The notes under the pieces were generated by a model. The model was not told the origin of the DNA. It did not search any database and saw only the letters and a program-made list of their open reading frames with translations. From Desmonostoc vinosum HA7617-LM4 (GTDB taxonomy: Bacteria; Cyanobacteriota; Cyanobacteriia; Cyanobacteriales; Nostocaceae), in contig JAHHHC010000044.1 of the NCBI GenBank assembly GCA_019359515.1, positions 1 to 52,717 on the forward strand: DNA of 52,717 bases, in the 5' to 3' direction. The translations under genes and the position numbers were made by a program. Positions within the stretch are counted from its first letter, which is position 1, and every line of letters starts with the position of its first letter. Positions 34,121 through 44,417 of this stretch are shown here, in pieces.

Positions 34121-35030
34121 AATTAGGCTCCTCTACCAAACATAAATCTGTTATCTAAAATAACTCTAAGTTATTATTCGTAACTAAACTTTACTACTGA
34201 CTTCCTGACAATGGACGCTAAATATAAATAAAATGTGCCTTCTTGGTTTTGAGTTTTGTTTACAAGCAATAACACTTAGAAAATAGTTAATATTTATACA
34301 TTAATTTAAGTATTTTAGATAGATGAGGAAACCAGAAGTCATCATGTCATGACTTTCATCTGCTGGCGATAAGTCAATTTTGCCAGAAATGTCAGAACAA
34401 GTTCACAACAACCATAAGTACTAATAACTAAAAACTCATAACTTCAAAGACGGGTAGCGATTCCTTGAACCCTTGAAGACATGGGATTACCGCAATTTTT
34501 TTGCTCTCTATAGAACCATAGTAGGGATTTGATTGTGTTTCTGAATATGTATAAGTGTATCTAAATTTAAGATTTTTGTTATAAAAATTGAGCCATGTTG
34601 CCAGCGATCGCCAGTTAACTTGGGATAGATTGTTTAAAATGAGCGTGAATCAAAGTAGCAATTATTAAAATTTGATTTGGAAATAATCAAGCTGGGAAAA
34701 TTTGAGCCATATTGCACTATATAAGAAGGAATGCCAAATTTTTGAATCCCTAAAATAAGCCGAAGACGAAGATGCAAAATTTGGGAATCAATTGAGGATG
34801 TGCAACATGTAACCCTGTGTGCAACTATCTGAGACTGTAACATCCGCACATCGGCAAGTTAAGGCTTTGCCAGAAAAACTAAGAGCAAGAGAGCAAAAGT
34901 TCCAAGTTCAATCTACAAGTACAAAGCCGTTGTTGATAGTTCCCACATCGGCACTATGAATACGGAACTTACCGCATTGGGTAAATAGCTTACTTAGTAG
35001 AGATTTAGGTATTTATATCTAGGAGATTTC
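34121..35030. other. Long intergenic region, no gene seen
   Basis: 910 bp between divergent DUF2808 and pntA genes, AT-rich with one HIP1-type site. Small frames here (for example on the minus strand at 34634-34849) do not look like proteins. It must hold the promoter of the transhydrogenase operon; CTAGGAGATTTC just before 35031 is its ribosome binding site. No RNA gene was recognised, though a small RNA cannot be excluded. Confidence 0.5.
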
Positions 35031-36197
35031 ATGAGAATAGCAGTTGCTAAAGAAATTGAAGTTTGTGAGCGTCGTGTGGCATTAATTCCTGATACTGTTG
35101 CCCGATTGGTAAAGCAAGGTTTGGAAGTGTGGGTAGAAACAGGTGCAGGAGAGCGATCTTTTTTTAGTGATACTGCTTATGAAGCAGCAGGGGCTAAAAT
35201 TATCCACGATACAGCAACATTATGGGGCGAAGCAGATATTTTACTGAAAGTTAGCCCTCCTCAAGAAAGAGAAAATGGACGCTCAGAAATCGAATTGCTG
35301 CGGGAAGGTGCTGTATTAATCAGCTTCCTCAATCCTTTAGGAAATCCTGTGGTAGCACAGCAACTGGCAGATAAGAAAGTAACAGCCTTGAGTATGGAAC
35401 TGATCCCCCGTACTACCAGGGCACAAAGTATGGATGCTTTGTCTTCGCAAGCATCCTTAGCAGGTTACAAGTCAGTATTGATTGCTGCTGCCGCATTACC
35501 CAAATATTTCCCCATGTTAACCACAGCCGCAGGCACGATCGCCCCTGCTAAAGTATTTATCATGGGTGCAGGTGTGGCAGGATTGCAAGCGATCGCCACC
35601 GCTAGACGTTTGGGGGCAGTGGTAGAAGCCTTTGATATCCGTCCGGCTGTGAAGGAAGAAGTGCAAAGCTTAGGGGCGAAATTCGTCGAAGTCAAGCTAG
35701 AAGAAGAAACAGCCACCACTGGTGGTTACGCTAAAGAAATTTCCGAAGCTAGCAAACAACGCACCCAAGAAGTTGTGGCCGAACACGTCAAAAATGCCGA
35801 TGTCGTAATTACTACTGCCCAAGTACCTGGCAAACAAGCACCACGGCTCGTCACAGAGGAAATGGTGGCACAAATGAAACCAGGTTCAGTAATTGTAGAT
35901 TTAGCTGCTGAGCAAGGCGGTAACTGTGCCTGCACCGAACCCGGTAAAGATATCGTCTGGAATGGCATCACCATCATCGGGCCGATTAATCTCCCTTCAT
36001 CGATGCCAGTCCACGCCAGCCAATTGTATGCCAAGAACTTGACATCGTTAATGCAACTGTTAATCAAAGACAAAGCTTTGTTCGTCAACTTTGCTGACGA
36101 TATTGTCGATGCAGCTTGCATTACCCACGCAGGTGAAATTCGCAATCAACGCGTACGCGATGCCCTACAATCTGTCAGCAGCGTAGGCGCAGCATAA
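35031..36197 (+). CDS. pntA: NAD(P) transhydrogenase alpha subunit, part 1 (dI domain)
   Basis: 388 aa. It begins MRIAVAKEIEVCERRVALIP, the alanine dehydrogenase/PNT N-terminal fold, and has the NAD-binding GAGVAGLQAIATARRLGA near residue 178. It binds NAD(H) on the cytoplasmic side. Together with PntA2 and PntB it couples hydride transfer between NADH and NADP+ to proton movement across the membrane. In cyanobacteria the alpha subunit is split into this soluble piece and a separate membrane piece, as here. AGGAG lies 6 bases before the ATG. It is the first gene of the pntA1-pntA2-pntB unit, with a 112-bp repeat-containing gap to the next gene. Confidence 0.95.
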   Translation: MRIAVAKEIEVCERRVALIPDTVARLVKQGLEVWVETGAGERSFFSDTAYEAAGAKIIHDTATLWGEADILLKVSPPQERENGRSEIELLREGAVLISFLNPLGNPVVAQQLADKKVTALSMELIPRTTRAQSMDALSSQASLAGYKSVLIAAAALPKYFPMLTTAAGTIAPAKVFIMGAGVAGLQAIATARRLGAVVEAFDIRPAVKEEVQSLGAKFVEVKLEEETATTGGYAKEISEASKQRTQEVVAEHVKNADVVITTAQVPGKQAPRLVTEEMVAQMKPGSVIVDLAAEQGGNCACTEPGKDIVWNGITIIGPINLPSSMPVHASQLYAKNLTSLMQLLIKDKALFVNFADDIVDAACITHAGEIRNQRVRDALQSVSSVGAA

Positions 36198-36309
36198 ATT
36201 AGGGAACAGTTATCAATGAACAGTAAGGAATAGGGAATTGGCAGCATTTTTCATCCATTCCCCATTCCCCAGTACCCTTATTCCCCATTCCCCAAGAGGA
36301 GTTTTTTGA

Positions 36310-36603
36310 ATGTCGGAAGCATTACTTGCTGCTTTGTTTGTATTTGTTTTGGCGTCTTTTATCGGTTTTGAAGTCATCAACAAAGTCCCACCCACTCTGC
36401 ACACGCCTTTAATGTCGGGATCAAATGCGATTTCTGGAATTGCTGTACTTGGGGCGATAGTAGCTTCTGGTGCTAGAGAGACAAGCGTCGCAGTGATTCT
36501 CGGTTTGATTGCTGTGGTATTGGCAACAGTTAACGTTGTGGGTGGCTTTCTCGTCACAGACAGAATGCTGCAAATGTTCAAGAAAAAGGAGATTAAGGCG
36601 TGA
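36310..36603 (+). CDS. pntA: NAD(P) transhydrogenase alpha subunit, part 2 (membrane)
   Basis: 97 aa with three membrane helices (about 5-22, 40-58, 63-83). The stretch FIGFEVINKVPPTLHTPLMS and GSNAISGIAVLGAIVASGA match the membrane part of bacterial PntA. AAGAGGAG lies 8 bases before the ATG, just after a CCCCATTCCCC repeat patch that separates it from pntA part 1. Its TGA overlaps the GTG start of pntB by 4 bp (GTGA), so translation is coupled. Confidence 0.95.
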   Translation: MSEALLAALFVFVLASFIGFEVINKVPPTLHTPLMSGSNAISGIAVLGAIVASGARETSVAVILGLIAVVLATVNVVGGFLVTDRMLQMFKKKEIKA

Positions 36604-38003
36604 GCGACTTTTTACCAACTGGGATTCAGCTGACGTACTTAGTCGCTGCGTCTTTATTTATTCTGGGTTTGAAAAAGCTGGGATCACCTGCTACAGCTAG
36701 GAACGGTAACGTCATCGCCGCAGTGGGAATGTTACTGGCAATCGTAGCGACAATGCTGGATCAGCATGTGTTGAATTACGAGATGATTGTGTTGGGCTTG
36801 GCGATTGGTTCGGTGATTGGTGCGATCGCAGCCTACAAAGTACAAATGACAGAAATGCCCCAAATGGTGGGTTTACTCAACGGTTTGGGCGGTGCAGCTT
36901 CGGCATTGGTTGCTGTGGCTGAATTCTGGCGGTTGTTGGGGAATTCTCAACCAATACCCCTAGATGTCAACATTTCTATGTTGTTGGATGTGTTGATTGG
37001 TGGTGTTACCTTCACAGGTAGTTTTCTTGCCTTTGCAAAATTGCAAGGTTTAATTAGTGGTTCACCAATTACATTCCCGTTTCAGCAACCATTTAACTTG
37101 TTGCTGTTGGGTACTTATGTGTTAGGTAGTGCCTACTTAATTGTCACACCAGACAGCCTACCAATATTCTTGGCAGTGGTTGCCGTTTCTTTGGTGTTGG
37201 GTGTAATGTTCGTCATCCCCATTGGTGGTGGTGATATGCCCGTAGTAATTTCGCTGTTAAACTCTTTATCTGGAATAGCCGCCGCCGCCGCCGGGTTTGT
37301 GGTGATGAATAATATGTTGATCATCGCAGGGGCGTTGGTGGGTGCATCGGGGATCATCCTCACCGAAATTATGTGTAAGGCAATGAACCGTTCGCTATTT
37401 AGCGTACTGTTCAGTGCTTTTGGTACAGCAGGTGCTGCTGGCGGTGGTGCTGGCAGTGCTGCTATAGATCAAACCGTCCGCAGCATTGATCCCGAAGAAG
37501 GAGCGATGATGTTGGGTTATGCTCGTTCTGTGGTGATTGTACCTGGTTATGGGATGGCTGTCGCACAAGCACAGCACAGTGTACGCGAACTGTCAGATCA
37601 GTTAGAACGGATGGGTGTTGATGTTAAGTATGCGATTCACCCTGTTGCGGGTAGAATGCCGGGACACATGAATGTGTTGCTGGCTGAGGCGAATGTGCCC
37701 TATACCCAGCTATATGACATGGATGATATTAATCCCCAGTTTGAGCAAGCGGATGTGGCTTTAGTGATTGGGGCAAATGATGTGGTAAATCCGGCGGCGC
37801 GGAGTGATACAAATAGTCCGATTTATGGTATGCCGATTTTGGAAGTAGATCGGGCGAAGCAAACAATTGTGATTAAGCGCGGGATGAGTACAGGTTTTGC
37901 TGGTGTAGATAATGAGTTGTTCTACAAGGATAAAACTACGATGCTATTTGGCAGCGCCAAAGATATGGTGTCGAAATTGGTGTCTGAGGTGAAGCAGTTG
38001 TAA
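36600..38003 (+). CDS. pntB: NAD(P) transhydrogenase beta subunit
   Basis: 467 aa from the overlapping GTG start. The N-terminal half has about nine membrane helices of domain II. The C-terminal half is the NADP-binding domain III (VVIVPGYGMAVAQAQHSVRE near residue 300; AIHPVAGRMPGHMNVLLAEA; GANDVVNPAARSD). It binds NADP(H) and forms the proton channel with PntA2. A strong stem-loop terminator follows at 38055-38094, closing the operon. There is nothing unusual about its length or motifs. Confidence 0.96.
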   Translation: MSDFLPTGIQLTYLVAASLFILGLKKLGSPATARNGNVIAAVGMLLAIVATMLDQHVLNYEMIVLGLAIGSVIGAIAAYKVQMTEMPQMVGLLNGLGGAASALVAVAEFWRLLGNSQPIPLDVNISMLLDVLIGGVTFTGSFLAFAKLQGLISGSPITFPFQQPFNLLLLGTYVLGSAYLIVTPDSLPIFLAVVAVSLVLGVMFVIPIGGGDMPVVISLLNSLSGIAAAAAGFVVMNNMLIIAGALVGASGIILTEIMCKAMNRSLFSVLFSAFGTAGAAGGGAGSAAIDQTVRSIDPEEGAMMLGYARSVVIVPGYGMAVAQAQHSVRELSDQLERMGVDVKYAIHPVAGRMPGHMNVLLAEANVPYTQLYDMDDINPQFEQADVALVIGANDVVNPAARSDTNSPIYGMPILEVDRAKQTIVIKRGMSTGFAGVDNELFYKDKTTMLFGSAKDMVSKLVSEVKQL

Positions 38004-38054
38004 ACCGCCAAGAACGTCAAGAACGCCAAGGAAAGAAAGAAGTTTAATAGAGTG

Positions 38055-38094
38055 GGCTTGCTTTGGGAATGTTTTTCCTGAAGCAAGCTTTTTG
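38055..38094 (+). terminator. Rho-independent terminator after pntB
   Basis: GCTTGCTT (38056-38063) pairs with AAGCAAGC (38081-38088), supported by an inner GGGAA/TTCC pair, and is followed by a T-run (TTTTTG). It lies 52 bp after the pntB stop. Confidence 0.8.
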
Positions 38095-38338
38095 TTTATT
38101 CTAGAGTGTGTTAGGCGTATATTTTGATCTAGTTTGTTGCGAAAAACTTAATATTTAACACCTAACGCACTGCTAAATAACACGGTGCGCGATCGCCAAG
38201 CCATAACACAACGGCAATTAAGCCAGAGGAATATCCACATCGCTTTTTGCCTCCTTTGCTTAAGATTTACTTGATAAATGGTCTATAATGCCCTTAATTT
38301 ACTTATCATTACTAGTCGTATAAAAGAGGCTGAGAATC

Positions 38339-38752
38339 ATGAAATTGGGAGCTATTAATCACATAGCTTTAACAGTATCTAATTTAAACAAATCTGAAGA
38401 TTTTTATAATGAGCTATTGGGATTTTTAGGTTATGAGCAAGGAGAAAAAACAGAGCATTTAATCCTCTGGGCATCTGCTAGTGGTGTCATTACTATTTCT
38501 TTGGCTAATCCTCAATCAGCAAATAAAAATCACGATCGCTACTCTCCAGGATTACATCATCTAGCTTTTAGTGCAGATCATCGAGAACAAGTAGATCAAC
38601 TTTACAAATTGCTGATTGAACGGGGAGTTGAGATTCTTGATCCTCCCAACGAATACAATTATATGCCTGGTTACTACGCGGTATATTTCTTAGATCCAGA
38701 TGGCATCAAGTTGGAGTTAACATATATCCCCAATTGGCCACCAGAATCTTAA
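38339..38752 (+). CDS. VOC-superfamily (glyoxalase-like) protein
   Basis: 137 aa, one vicinal-oxygen-chelate domain built from two beta-alpha-beta-beta-beta units. The start GAINHIALTVSNLNKSEDFY holds the first His ligand, GLHHLAFSADHREQVDQLYK the second, and the end DPDGIKLELTYIP supplies the Glu. These are the metal ligands of glyoxalase/dioxygenase relatives, so a metal-dependent lyase, isomerase or dioxygenase is likely; the substrate is unknown. It stands alone between the pntB terminator and a repeat-rich gap. ATG at 38339 with AAAGAGGCTGAGA upstream. Confidence 0.85.
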   Translation: MKLGAINHIALTVSNLNKSEDFYNELLGFLGYEQGEKTEHLILWASASGVITISLANPQSANKNHDRYSPGLHHLAFSADHREQVDQLYKLLIERGVEILDPPNEYNYMPGYYAVYFLDPDGIKLELTYIPNWPPES

Positions 38753-38979
38753 TAAAAAGGGTGTAGGGATCAAGGAAGTAAAAAAGCTGGGGAAGCTGGG
38801 GAGGCTGGGGGAGAAATAACAAACACTCAACTCAGCACGGGCTAAACGCCCCGCTATCGCGCTTCAGCACTCATCACTCCCAATTCCCAATTCCCCATTC
38901 CCAATTCCCTACTAAAGTATCTGTTCGCCACCCTACTTTTTTAAGTAGATTAGCACTCATAGACTATCCAAGGACAGTT

Positions 38980-39798
38980 ATGACTACTTTTGAACCCTCA
39001 AGCGAAGATTTAGTGCTGGTTGCTGGTGGTACTGGTGGGGTGGGACAACTTGTGGTAGGTAAGCTGCTAGAGAAAGGTTTGAAAGTTCGTGTGCTAACAC
39101 GTAATGCCGCAAAAGCTTCAGAAATGTTCAATCAAAGAGTGGAAACAGTCGTTGGTGATATACGTCAACCGGCTACACTCCCCGCAGCGATGCAAAACGT
39201 TACTCATATCATCAGCTGTGCTGGAACTACAGCCTTCCCCTCAAAAAAATGGGAGTTTGATCAATCTCCAAATTTGATTGAATGGATCAGCGCTTTTCTT
39301 AACCCTAAATCTAGTCAAGCAAAAGCCAAGAACAGTCCAGCTAATCTTGATGCTGAAGGTGTAAGTAACTTAGTAGCAGCAGCACCTCAAAACTTGCAGC
39401 GATTCGTTTTTGTCTCTTCTTGTGGTATTTTGCGTAAAGATCAGCTACCTTGGAGCATTCTCAACACCTATGGCGTACTAGATGCCAAACAAAAAGGTGA
39501 AGAAGCGATCGCCACTTCCGGATTACCTTACACTATTATCCGTCCAGGACGCCTCATAGACGGGCCATACACGTCATATGACCTCAACACCCTGCTGAGG
39601 GCAAAAACAAACGGCAAGTATGATGTAGTGTTAGGCATAGGTGATACATTGTCAGGTGATGCCAGCCGCATTGATGTCGCCACAGCTTGCGTAGAATGCA
39701 TTTTTCATCCCAATACTTCCGGGAAAACTTTTGAAATAGTCAACAAAGGATCTAGACCACCGATGATTGATTGGGGAATACTTTTTGCTCAGGTGTAG
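38980..39798 (+). CDS. NmrA-like atypical short-chain dehydrogenase
   Basis: 272 aa. The N-terminal Rossmann motif VAGGTGGVGQLVVGKLLEKG (about 15-34) binds NAD(P). GDIRQPATLPAAMQNVTHII and FVFVSSCGILRKDQLP follow, and YTIIRPGRLIDGP is the conserved substrate-loop motif. The usual SDR catalytic YxxxK is not obvious, as is typical of NmrA-like proteins that act as redox sensors or chaperone-like factors; some cyanobacterial and plastid relatives help photosystem assembly. Cytoplasmic. The gene is single, flanked by repeat-rich gaps on both sides. ATG at 38980. Confidence 0.85.
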   Translation: MTTFEPSSEDLVLVAGGTGGVGQLVVGKLLEKGLKVRVLTRNAAKASEMFNQRVETVVGDIRQPATLPAAMQNVTHIISCAGTTAFPSKKWEFDQSPNLIEWISAFLNPKSSQAKAKNSPANLDAEGVSNLVAAAPQNLQRFVFVSSCGILRKDQLPWSILNTYGVLDAKQKGEEAIATSGLPYTIIRPGRLIDGPYTSYDLNTLLRAKTNGKYDVVLGIGDTLSGDASRIDVATACVECIFHPNTSGKTFEIVNKGSRPPMIDWGILFAQV

Positions 39799-40326
39799 GG
39801 AATGGGGACTAGGGAACTCGGGGCTCCGGAGGGAGTGGGGAATTGGTTATTTTTCCTCATCCCCCTCATCCTTGCCAAAAAAATGGGGACAAAAATTACC
39901 GATATTGACGATTAAACTCAATTACTTAGGCGATCGCTGTTTTTTTGCTCTTGGCGTTCTCAGTGACTCTGTGGATTGTCGCTTCTAAAGGCGGCAAACA
40001 CCACATTAGCGTTACGGTTCACCCTAATTACTCATAGTATTAATTCTCATACATTAGACGAAGTGAAAGAAAATCAATTCATGAACCTACTAAACACATT
40101 GTTTAGATTAACCGTCCCAATTGAGGTTCGGGAAACCACCCTTCATGGACTGGCTACAACTGAGTTTCAGTATATATATCAGCCTTCATAGTGCTGGAGT
40201 TAAAACTCCAGCAGGTAAACAAAGGTATTCATGCTGAACTAGCTGAATTATTAATCCAGTAGGTTCAAAATTTAGTCCTTTATACTCCCATTCTTTTTTT
40301 GTAGTTATACGGAGCCAGCACCTAAA
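39799..40326. other. Intergenic region upstream of dnaK
   Basis: 528 bp. The left part has GGGGACTAGGG-type repeat words and CATCCCCCTCATCC. A short frame at 40081-40191 is not recognisable. No CIRCE operator (TTAGCACTC-N9-GAGTGCTAA) is present, so HrcA control of this dnaK is not supported. A perfect hairpin is listed separately at 40192-40213. Confidence 0.5.
40192..40213 (+). promoter_or_regulatory. Perfect palindrome upstream of dnaK
   Basis: TGCTGGAGTT and AACTCCAGCA pair over 10 bp with a two-base loop, 113 bp before the dnaK start. No T-run follows on the plus strand. It could be a 5'-leader hairpin or a binding site; the role is not known. Confidence 0.4.
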
Positions 40327-42231
40327 ATGGCAAAAGCAGTTGGAATTGACTTAGGTACGACTAACTCCTGCGTAGCAGTGATGGAAGGTGGTAAACCTAC
40401 AGTAATAGCTAACGCAGAAGGTTTTCGCACAACGCCATCGGTGGTTGCATTTGCGAAAAATGGCGATCGCTTGGTTGGTCAAATCGCCAAACGCCAAGCG
40501 GTGATGAACCCCGAAAATACGTTTTACTCTGTCAAGCGCTTCATCGGACGCCGCTACGACGAAGTAACTAAAGAAACTACTGAAGTTTCTTACAAAGTGT
40601 TAAGTAGCAATGGTAACGTTAAATTAGACTCCCCAGGTGCTGGTAAGCAATTTGCTCCTGAAGAAATTTCCGCACAAGTTCTTCGCAAACTAGTAGAAGA
40701 TGCTAGTAAATACCTCGGTGAAACCGTTACCAAAGCTGTAATTACCGTTCCCGCATACTTCAACGACTCCCAGCGTCAAGCAACAAAAGACGCTGGTAAA
40801 ATTGCTGGTATCGAAGTTCTCCGGATTATCAACGAACCAACCGCCGCTTCTCTAGCATACGGATTCGACAAGAAGAGTAACGAAACTATCCTAGTCTTTG
40901 ACCTTGGTGGTGGTACCTTCGACGTATCTGTACTAGAAGTAGGTGACGGCGTGTTTGAAGTACTAGCTACTTCTGGCGATACTCACCTCGGTGGTGACGA
41001 CTTTGACAAGAAAATCGTTGACTTCCTCGCTGAAAAGTTCAAGAAAGATGAAGGTATTGAACTACGCAAAGATAGACAAGCTCTGCAACGTCTAACTGAA
41101 GCCGCAGAAAAAGCCAAAATTGAGCTTTCCAGCGTCACCCAAGCCGAAATCAACCTACCATTCATCACAGCTACTCAAGACGGGCCGAAGCACTTAGATA
41201 CAACCCTAACTCGCGCCAAGTTCGAGGAACTCTGCTCTGACTTAATCGACCGTTGTCGCATTCCTGTTGAGAACGCGCTACGGGATGCCAAGTTAAACAA
41301 AGGCGACATTGATGAGGTCGTGTTAGTTGGTGGTTCTACCCGTATCCCTGCTGTACAGCAGGTTGTGAAACAGATATTAGGTAAAGACCCCAACCAAAGC
41401 GTTAACCCTGATGAAGTTGTAGCCGTTGGTGCAGCTATTCAAGCAGGTGTGTTAGAGGGTGATGTTACAGGAATCTTGTTGTTAGACGTAACTCCTCTGT
41501 CTTTGGGTGTAGAAACCTTGGGCGGTGTAATGACCAAAATTATCCCCCGCAACACTACAATTCCTACCAAGAAATCAGAAGTTTTCTCCACCGCTGTCGA
41601 TGGTCAAACCAACGTAGAAATTCACGTCCTCCAAGGGGAGCGGGAATTTGCTAACGACAATAAGAGCTTGGGAACCTTCCGCCTTGATGGCATTCCCCCA
41701 GCACCACGCGGCGTACCACAAATTGAAGTTACCTTTGATATCGACGCCAACGGTATTCTCAACGTCACCGCCAAAGATAAAGGTACTGGTAAAGAACAGT
41801 CTATCAGTATCACTGGTGCTTCCACTCTGGATAAGACTGATGTTGACCGCATGGTAAGAGAAGCCGAACAAAACGCTTCTGCCGATAAAGATCGTCGTGA
41901 AAAGATTGAACGCAAGAACCAAGCCGATTCTTTGGCATACCAAGCCGAGAAGCAGTTACAAGAATTGGGTGACAAAGTACCCGATGCTGACAAGACAAAG
42001 GTTGAAGGTTTGGTAAAAGAACTGCGGGAAGCAGTTGCCAAAGAAGATGATGAGCAAATTAAGAAGCTCACGCCAGAACTGCAACAAGCGTTATTTGCAG
42101 TTGGTAGCAACATCTATCAACAAGCTGGCGGTGCTGCACCTGGTACTGAACCTCAAGATGGTGGCTCTACTTCTACCTCTTCTGGTAGTGGTGATGATGT
42201 AATTGATGCTGATTTCACTGAAAGCAAATAA
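40327..42231 (+). CDS. dnaK: Chaperone DnaK (Hsp70)
   Basis: 634 aa. It opens [20 protein letters not shown] (phosphate 1), then the ATPase motifs [15 protein letters not shown] and [20 protein letters not shown], the linker [20 protein letters not shown] and the peptide-binding domain to about residue 505, a helical lid and the acidic tail [10 protein letters not shown]. It folds and protects proteins with DnaJ and GrpE; neither is in this window. The end is the typical functional type of DnaK, like the essential cyanobacterial DnaK2, but cyanobacteria have several paralogues and I cannot number this one. A terminator follows at 42277-42311. Confidence 0.97.
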   Translation: MAKAVGIDLGTTNSCVAVMEGGKPTVIANAEGFRTTPSVVAFAKNGDRLVGQIAKRQAVMNPENTFYSVKRFIGRRYDEVTKETTEVSYKVLSSNGNVKLDSPGAGKQFAPEEISAQVLRKLVEDASKYLGETVTKAVITVPAYFNDSQRQATKDAGKIAGIEVLRIINEPTAASLAYGFDKKSNETILVFDLGGGTFDVSVLEVGDGVFEVLATSGDTHLGGDDFDKKIVDFLAEKFKKDEGIELRKDRQALQRLTEAAEKAKIELSSVTQAEINLPFITATQDGPKHLDTTLTRAKFEELCSDLIDRCRIPVENALRDAKLNKGDIDEVVLVGGSTRIPAVQQVVKQILGKDPNQSVNPDEVVAVGAAIQAGVLEGDVTGILLLDVTPLSLGVETLGGVMTKIIPRNTTIPTKKSEVFSTAVDGQTNVEIHVLQGEREFANDNKSLGTFRLDGIPPAPRGVPQIEVTFDIDANGILNVTAKDKGTGKEQSISITGASTLDKTDVDRMVREAEQNASADKDRREKIERKNQADSLAYQAEKQLQELGDKVPDADKTKVEGLVKELREAVAKEDDEQIKKLTPELQQALFAVGSNIYQQAGGAAPGTEPQDGGSTSTSSGSGDDVIDADFTESK

Positions 42232-42276
42232 TTCCTACACCTTTGTGGGAATATATTGTGCCCTTGCCTCATATCA

Positions 42277-42311
42277 CCCATCCAGACAAGTATCTGGGTG
42301 GGGATTTTTTT
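42277..42311 (+). terminator. Rho-independent terminator after dnaK
   Basis: CCCATCCAGA (42277-42286) pairs with TCTGGGTGGG (42293-42302), one G-T wobble, 6-base loop, and is followed by a run of seven T. It lies 46 bp after the dnaK stop and also separates it from the convergent DJ-1/PfpI gene. Confidence 0.85.
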
Positions 42312-42314
42312 GGG

Positions 42315-42923
42315 TTACGAATTATGAACTGGTACTAATTCTGGGTGTTCAATTTTAGTACCAAGAACTTTGAGAAATTCTGCCAACCAACGAGGATGAG
42401 CTGGCCAAGCTGGTGCTGTTATTAAGTTGCCATCCACTATCGCTTCATCAACTGAGATATTGACATAAATACCTCCAGCGCTATTAACATCTGGACTACA
42501 AGCAGGATAAGCTGTACATCTTTTGCCTTGCAGCACATCAGCAGCTGCCAGTAACTGTAAACCATGACAGATGGCAGCAATGGGTTTATTTGCTTGAGCA
42601 AAATGACGAGTAATATCCAGTACCTGCTGATTTAGGCGGATGTATTCTGGTGCCCTGCCTCCTGGAATAACTAAGGCGTCGTAAGTAGAAGCTTCTATTT
42701 CCGTAAATGTGGCATTGAGGGCAAAGTTGTGACCAGGCTTTTCGCTGTATGTTTGGTCTCCTTCAAAGTCGTGAACTGCTGTTCGTACTTTGTCACCAGC
42801 TTTTTTGTTTGGGCAGACTGCATGAACGGTGTGTCCTACCATTTGCAGAGCCTGAAATGGAACCATTACTTCATAATCTTCTACGTAATCCCCAACGAGC
42901 ATCAAAATTTTTTTGGTAGCCAT
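42315..42923 (-). CDS. DJ-1/PfpI family protein
   Basis: 202 aa, one class I glutamine-amidotransferase-like domain. The nucleophile elbow AAICHG puts C119 with H120, and E15 in GDYVEDYE is the conserved acid near the active site. [18 protein letters not shown] is characteristic of PfpI-type proteins. Family members are deglycases, proteases or chaperones; the activity here is open. Cytoplasmic. It follows the nitrate reductase associated gene in the same orientation with an 84-bp gap and converges on dnaK. Confidence 0.88.
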   Translation of the reverse strand: MATKKILMLVGDYVEDYEVMVPFQALQMVGHTVHAVCPNKKAGDKVRTAVHDFEGDQTYSEKPGHNFALNATFTEIEASTYDALVIPGGRAPEYIRLNQQVLDITRHFAQANKPIAAICHGLQLLAAADVLQGKRCTAYPACSPDVNSAGGIYVNISVDEAIVDGNLITAPAWPAHPRWLAEFLKVLGTKIEHPELVPVHNS

Positions 42924-43007
42924 GTTTTTGATATCCGTACTTATTTAGCTAATGGATTAATGGTTAAAAGCCAAGAGTCATAATTAATTATTTTGAACTT
43001 TGGACTA

Positions 43008-43466
43008 TTAACTATCAACTAAATGAAATTCTGCCATAGCTCTGGGGAAGTTTTTGTTTTCGTGTCCTGAACGACTAAGCTTAATCAAAGCAAAACGTTG
43101 CAAGGGAGTCAAAGATTCCCATTGTTGCAGTGTCAGGATTATGCCTATTTCTTGAGCTTTTTCTTGAATGCTAGCTGGTACGGTAGTAGAGTCTAACCAT
43201 GCAGGATCAGTTTCGATGGTTAATTTGGCGACTGGTGTGCCGGTTTGTTGTAAAACTAGTTGCTCAATATACTCTTGATAAAACTTAATTTCTGTTTCTG
43301 TGTTGCAAGGTAATTCAACTAAAGTTTCACGCTCGGCTTGAGTCATGTGATTCCAATCTGATAATTTTAGCTTGATACCAGATGTATCTAGCTTGTATCG
43401 CACTTGCATAGGTATGCAACGAAGAGAATCGACAAAATCTGTTTCAAATTCAAAGAAGTTTCCCAT
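43008..43466 (-). CDS. Nitrate reductase associated protein
   Basis: 152 aa. The opening FFEFETDFVDSLRCIPMQVR, then KLKLSDWNHMTQAERETLVE and the terminal LTPLQRFALIKLSRSGHENK match the conserved protein often encoded beside cyanobacterial narB. Its role in nitrate reduction is not established. Two paralogous halves (the LSDWNHMTQAERETLVEL and LQQWESLTPLQRFALIKL repeats) suggest an internal duplication. It lies downstream of narB in the same orientation but is separated from it by the PsiE-like gene, so it may have its own promoter. The start ATG is 43466; GGAGGAG lies about 16 bases upstream, rather far. Confidence 0.85.
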   Translation of the reverse strand: MGNFFEFETDFVDSLRCIPMQVRYKLDTSGIKLKLSDWNHMTQAERETLVELPCNTETEIKFYQEYIEQLVLQQTGTPVAKLTIETDPAWLDSTTVPASIQEKAQEIGIILTLQQWESLTPLQRFALIKLSRSGHENKNFPRAMAEFHLVDS

Positions 43467-43688
43467 AATATAAAAATAAACTCCTCCTTTACTATTCCCT
43501 GTTCCCTGTTCCTTAGAAGATGTTTTAAAAGTTTTGGGTAAATTCTATTCGCTACTACACAAAGCTTAGTCCACCTCCGTGAACTAACCAAAAGTTATGT
43601 CTTTCAAACCGACAGAGGTGGGTTGTGTCTGTGTAGCGGCGATTTCTAATCGCTTTATAAATATCCTCTAAAATTGATTCTAATCTGT

Positions 43689-44138
43689 TTACCTGGAGTT
43701 ACTCAAACGAATGAGCATATAACTAATTGATAAAGCGAGAACGGCAATCCCCAAGCCAATGATATCAATACCTGTTACTTTTTCTAAATCAAGAATAATA
43801 ATTTTTCTAGCCACAGCAATTAAAGAGGTAACAATTACTAACTCAACTTGAAAAACATGTCTTCGCAGATAAGCTGTGATATTTTCTAAAATTTCTAAAG
43901 CAATTAAAATATTGAGAAATAAACCAAAGACCTTGAATAATGTTGTGTTAATTTTTCCATAGGGTGTGGTAAATATTTCCTTAAAAATAAATATCCCTAA
44001 ATCGACGATCGCGACTAAAATTACTACGATCATTAAGAATGATAATACTTTAGAAACTATCACTTCTAAGTGTTCAACAATGTGCATGAACTGCTCATCT
44101 TTGGTAATTCCTAAAATTAGTTTGATTAATTTTCTCAT
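43689..44138 (-). CDS. PsiE-like membrane protein
   Basis: 149 aa with four membrane helices (about 24-48, 68-88, 92-110, 120-142). The opening RKLIKLILGITKDEQFMHIV, and later FKVFGLFLNILIALEILENI with TAYLRRHVFQVELVIVTSLI, follow the phosphate-starvation-inducible PsiE family pattern. The function is unknown. It sits between narB and the nitrate reductase associated gene on the same strand, but no direct link to nitrogen metabolism is evident. The 279 bp upstream, to the end of narB, is AT-rich and without obvious features. Confidence 0.78.
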   Translation of the reverse strand: MRKLIKLILGITKDEQFMHIVEHLEVIVSKVLSFLMIVVILVAIVDLGIFIFKEIFTTPYGKINTTLFKVFGLFLNILIALEILENITAYLRRHVFQVELVIVTSLIAVARKIIILDLEKVTGIDIIGLGIAVLALSISYMLIRLSNSR

Positions 44139-44417
44139 CTGCTACACCCAGTTTTAGAGTAAAAAACAAAAAGATAAAAGAAAAATCCTATAGACGACTC
44201 TAAAGGATTAAAAAATAACTCTTTTGCATTTTCCCTAATTTTAAGTCATTAGTTACTAGGAATTTTATTTTTTAAGAAATGGCAATAAATCAGAGCTAAT
44301 AGATACTAATCAATAGTAGAGAATCAGAAAACCAAATTATTCCTATCGACTATTAGCTATGGATGATTAGCTAACTTATTTATTACCAATTTTTGATTTT
44401 TCGGTATAGTTAACAAC

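Noticed and set aside
39976-40191. 71-codon frame before dnaK
   Set aside because: No recognisable pattern and no clear ribosome binding site; listed as intergenic.
39799-40326. CIRCE operator for dnaK
   Set aside because: No TTAGCACTC-N9-GAGTGCTAA or close variant is present.
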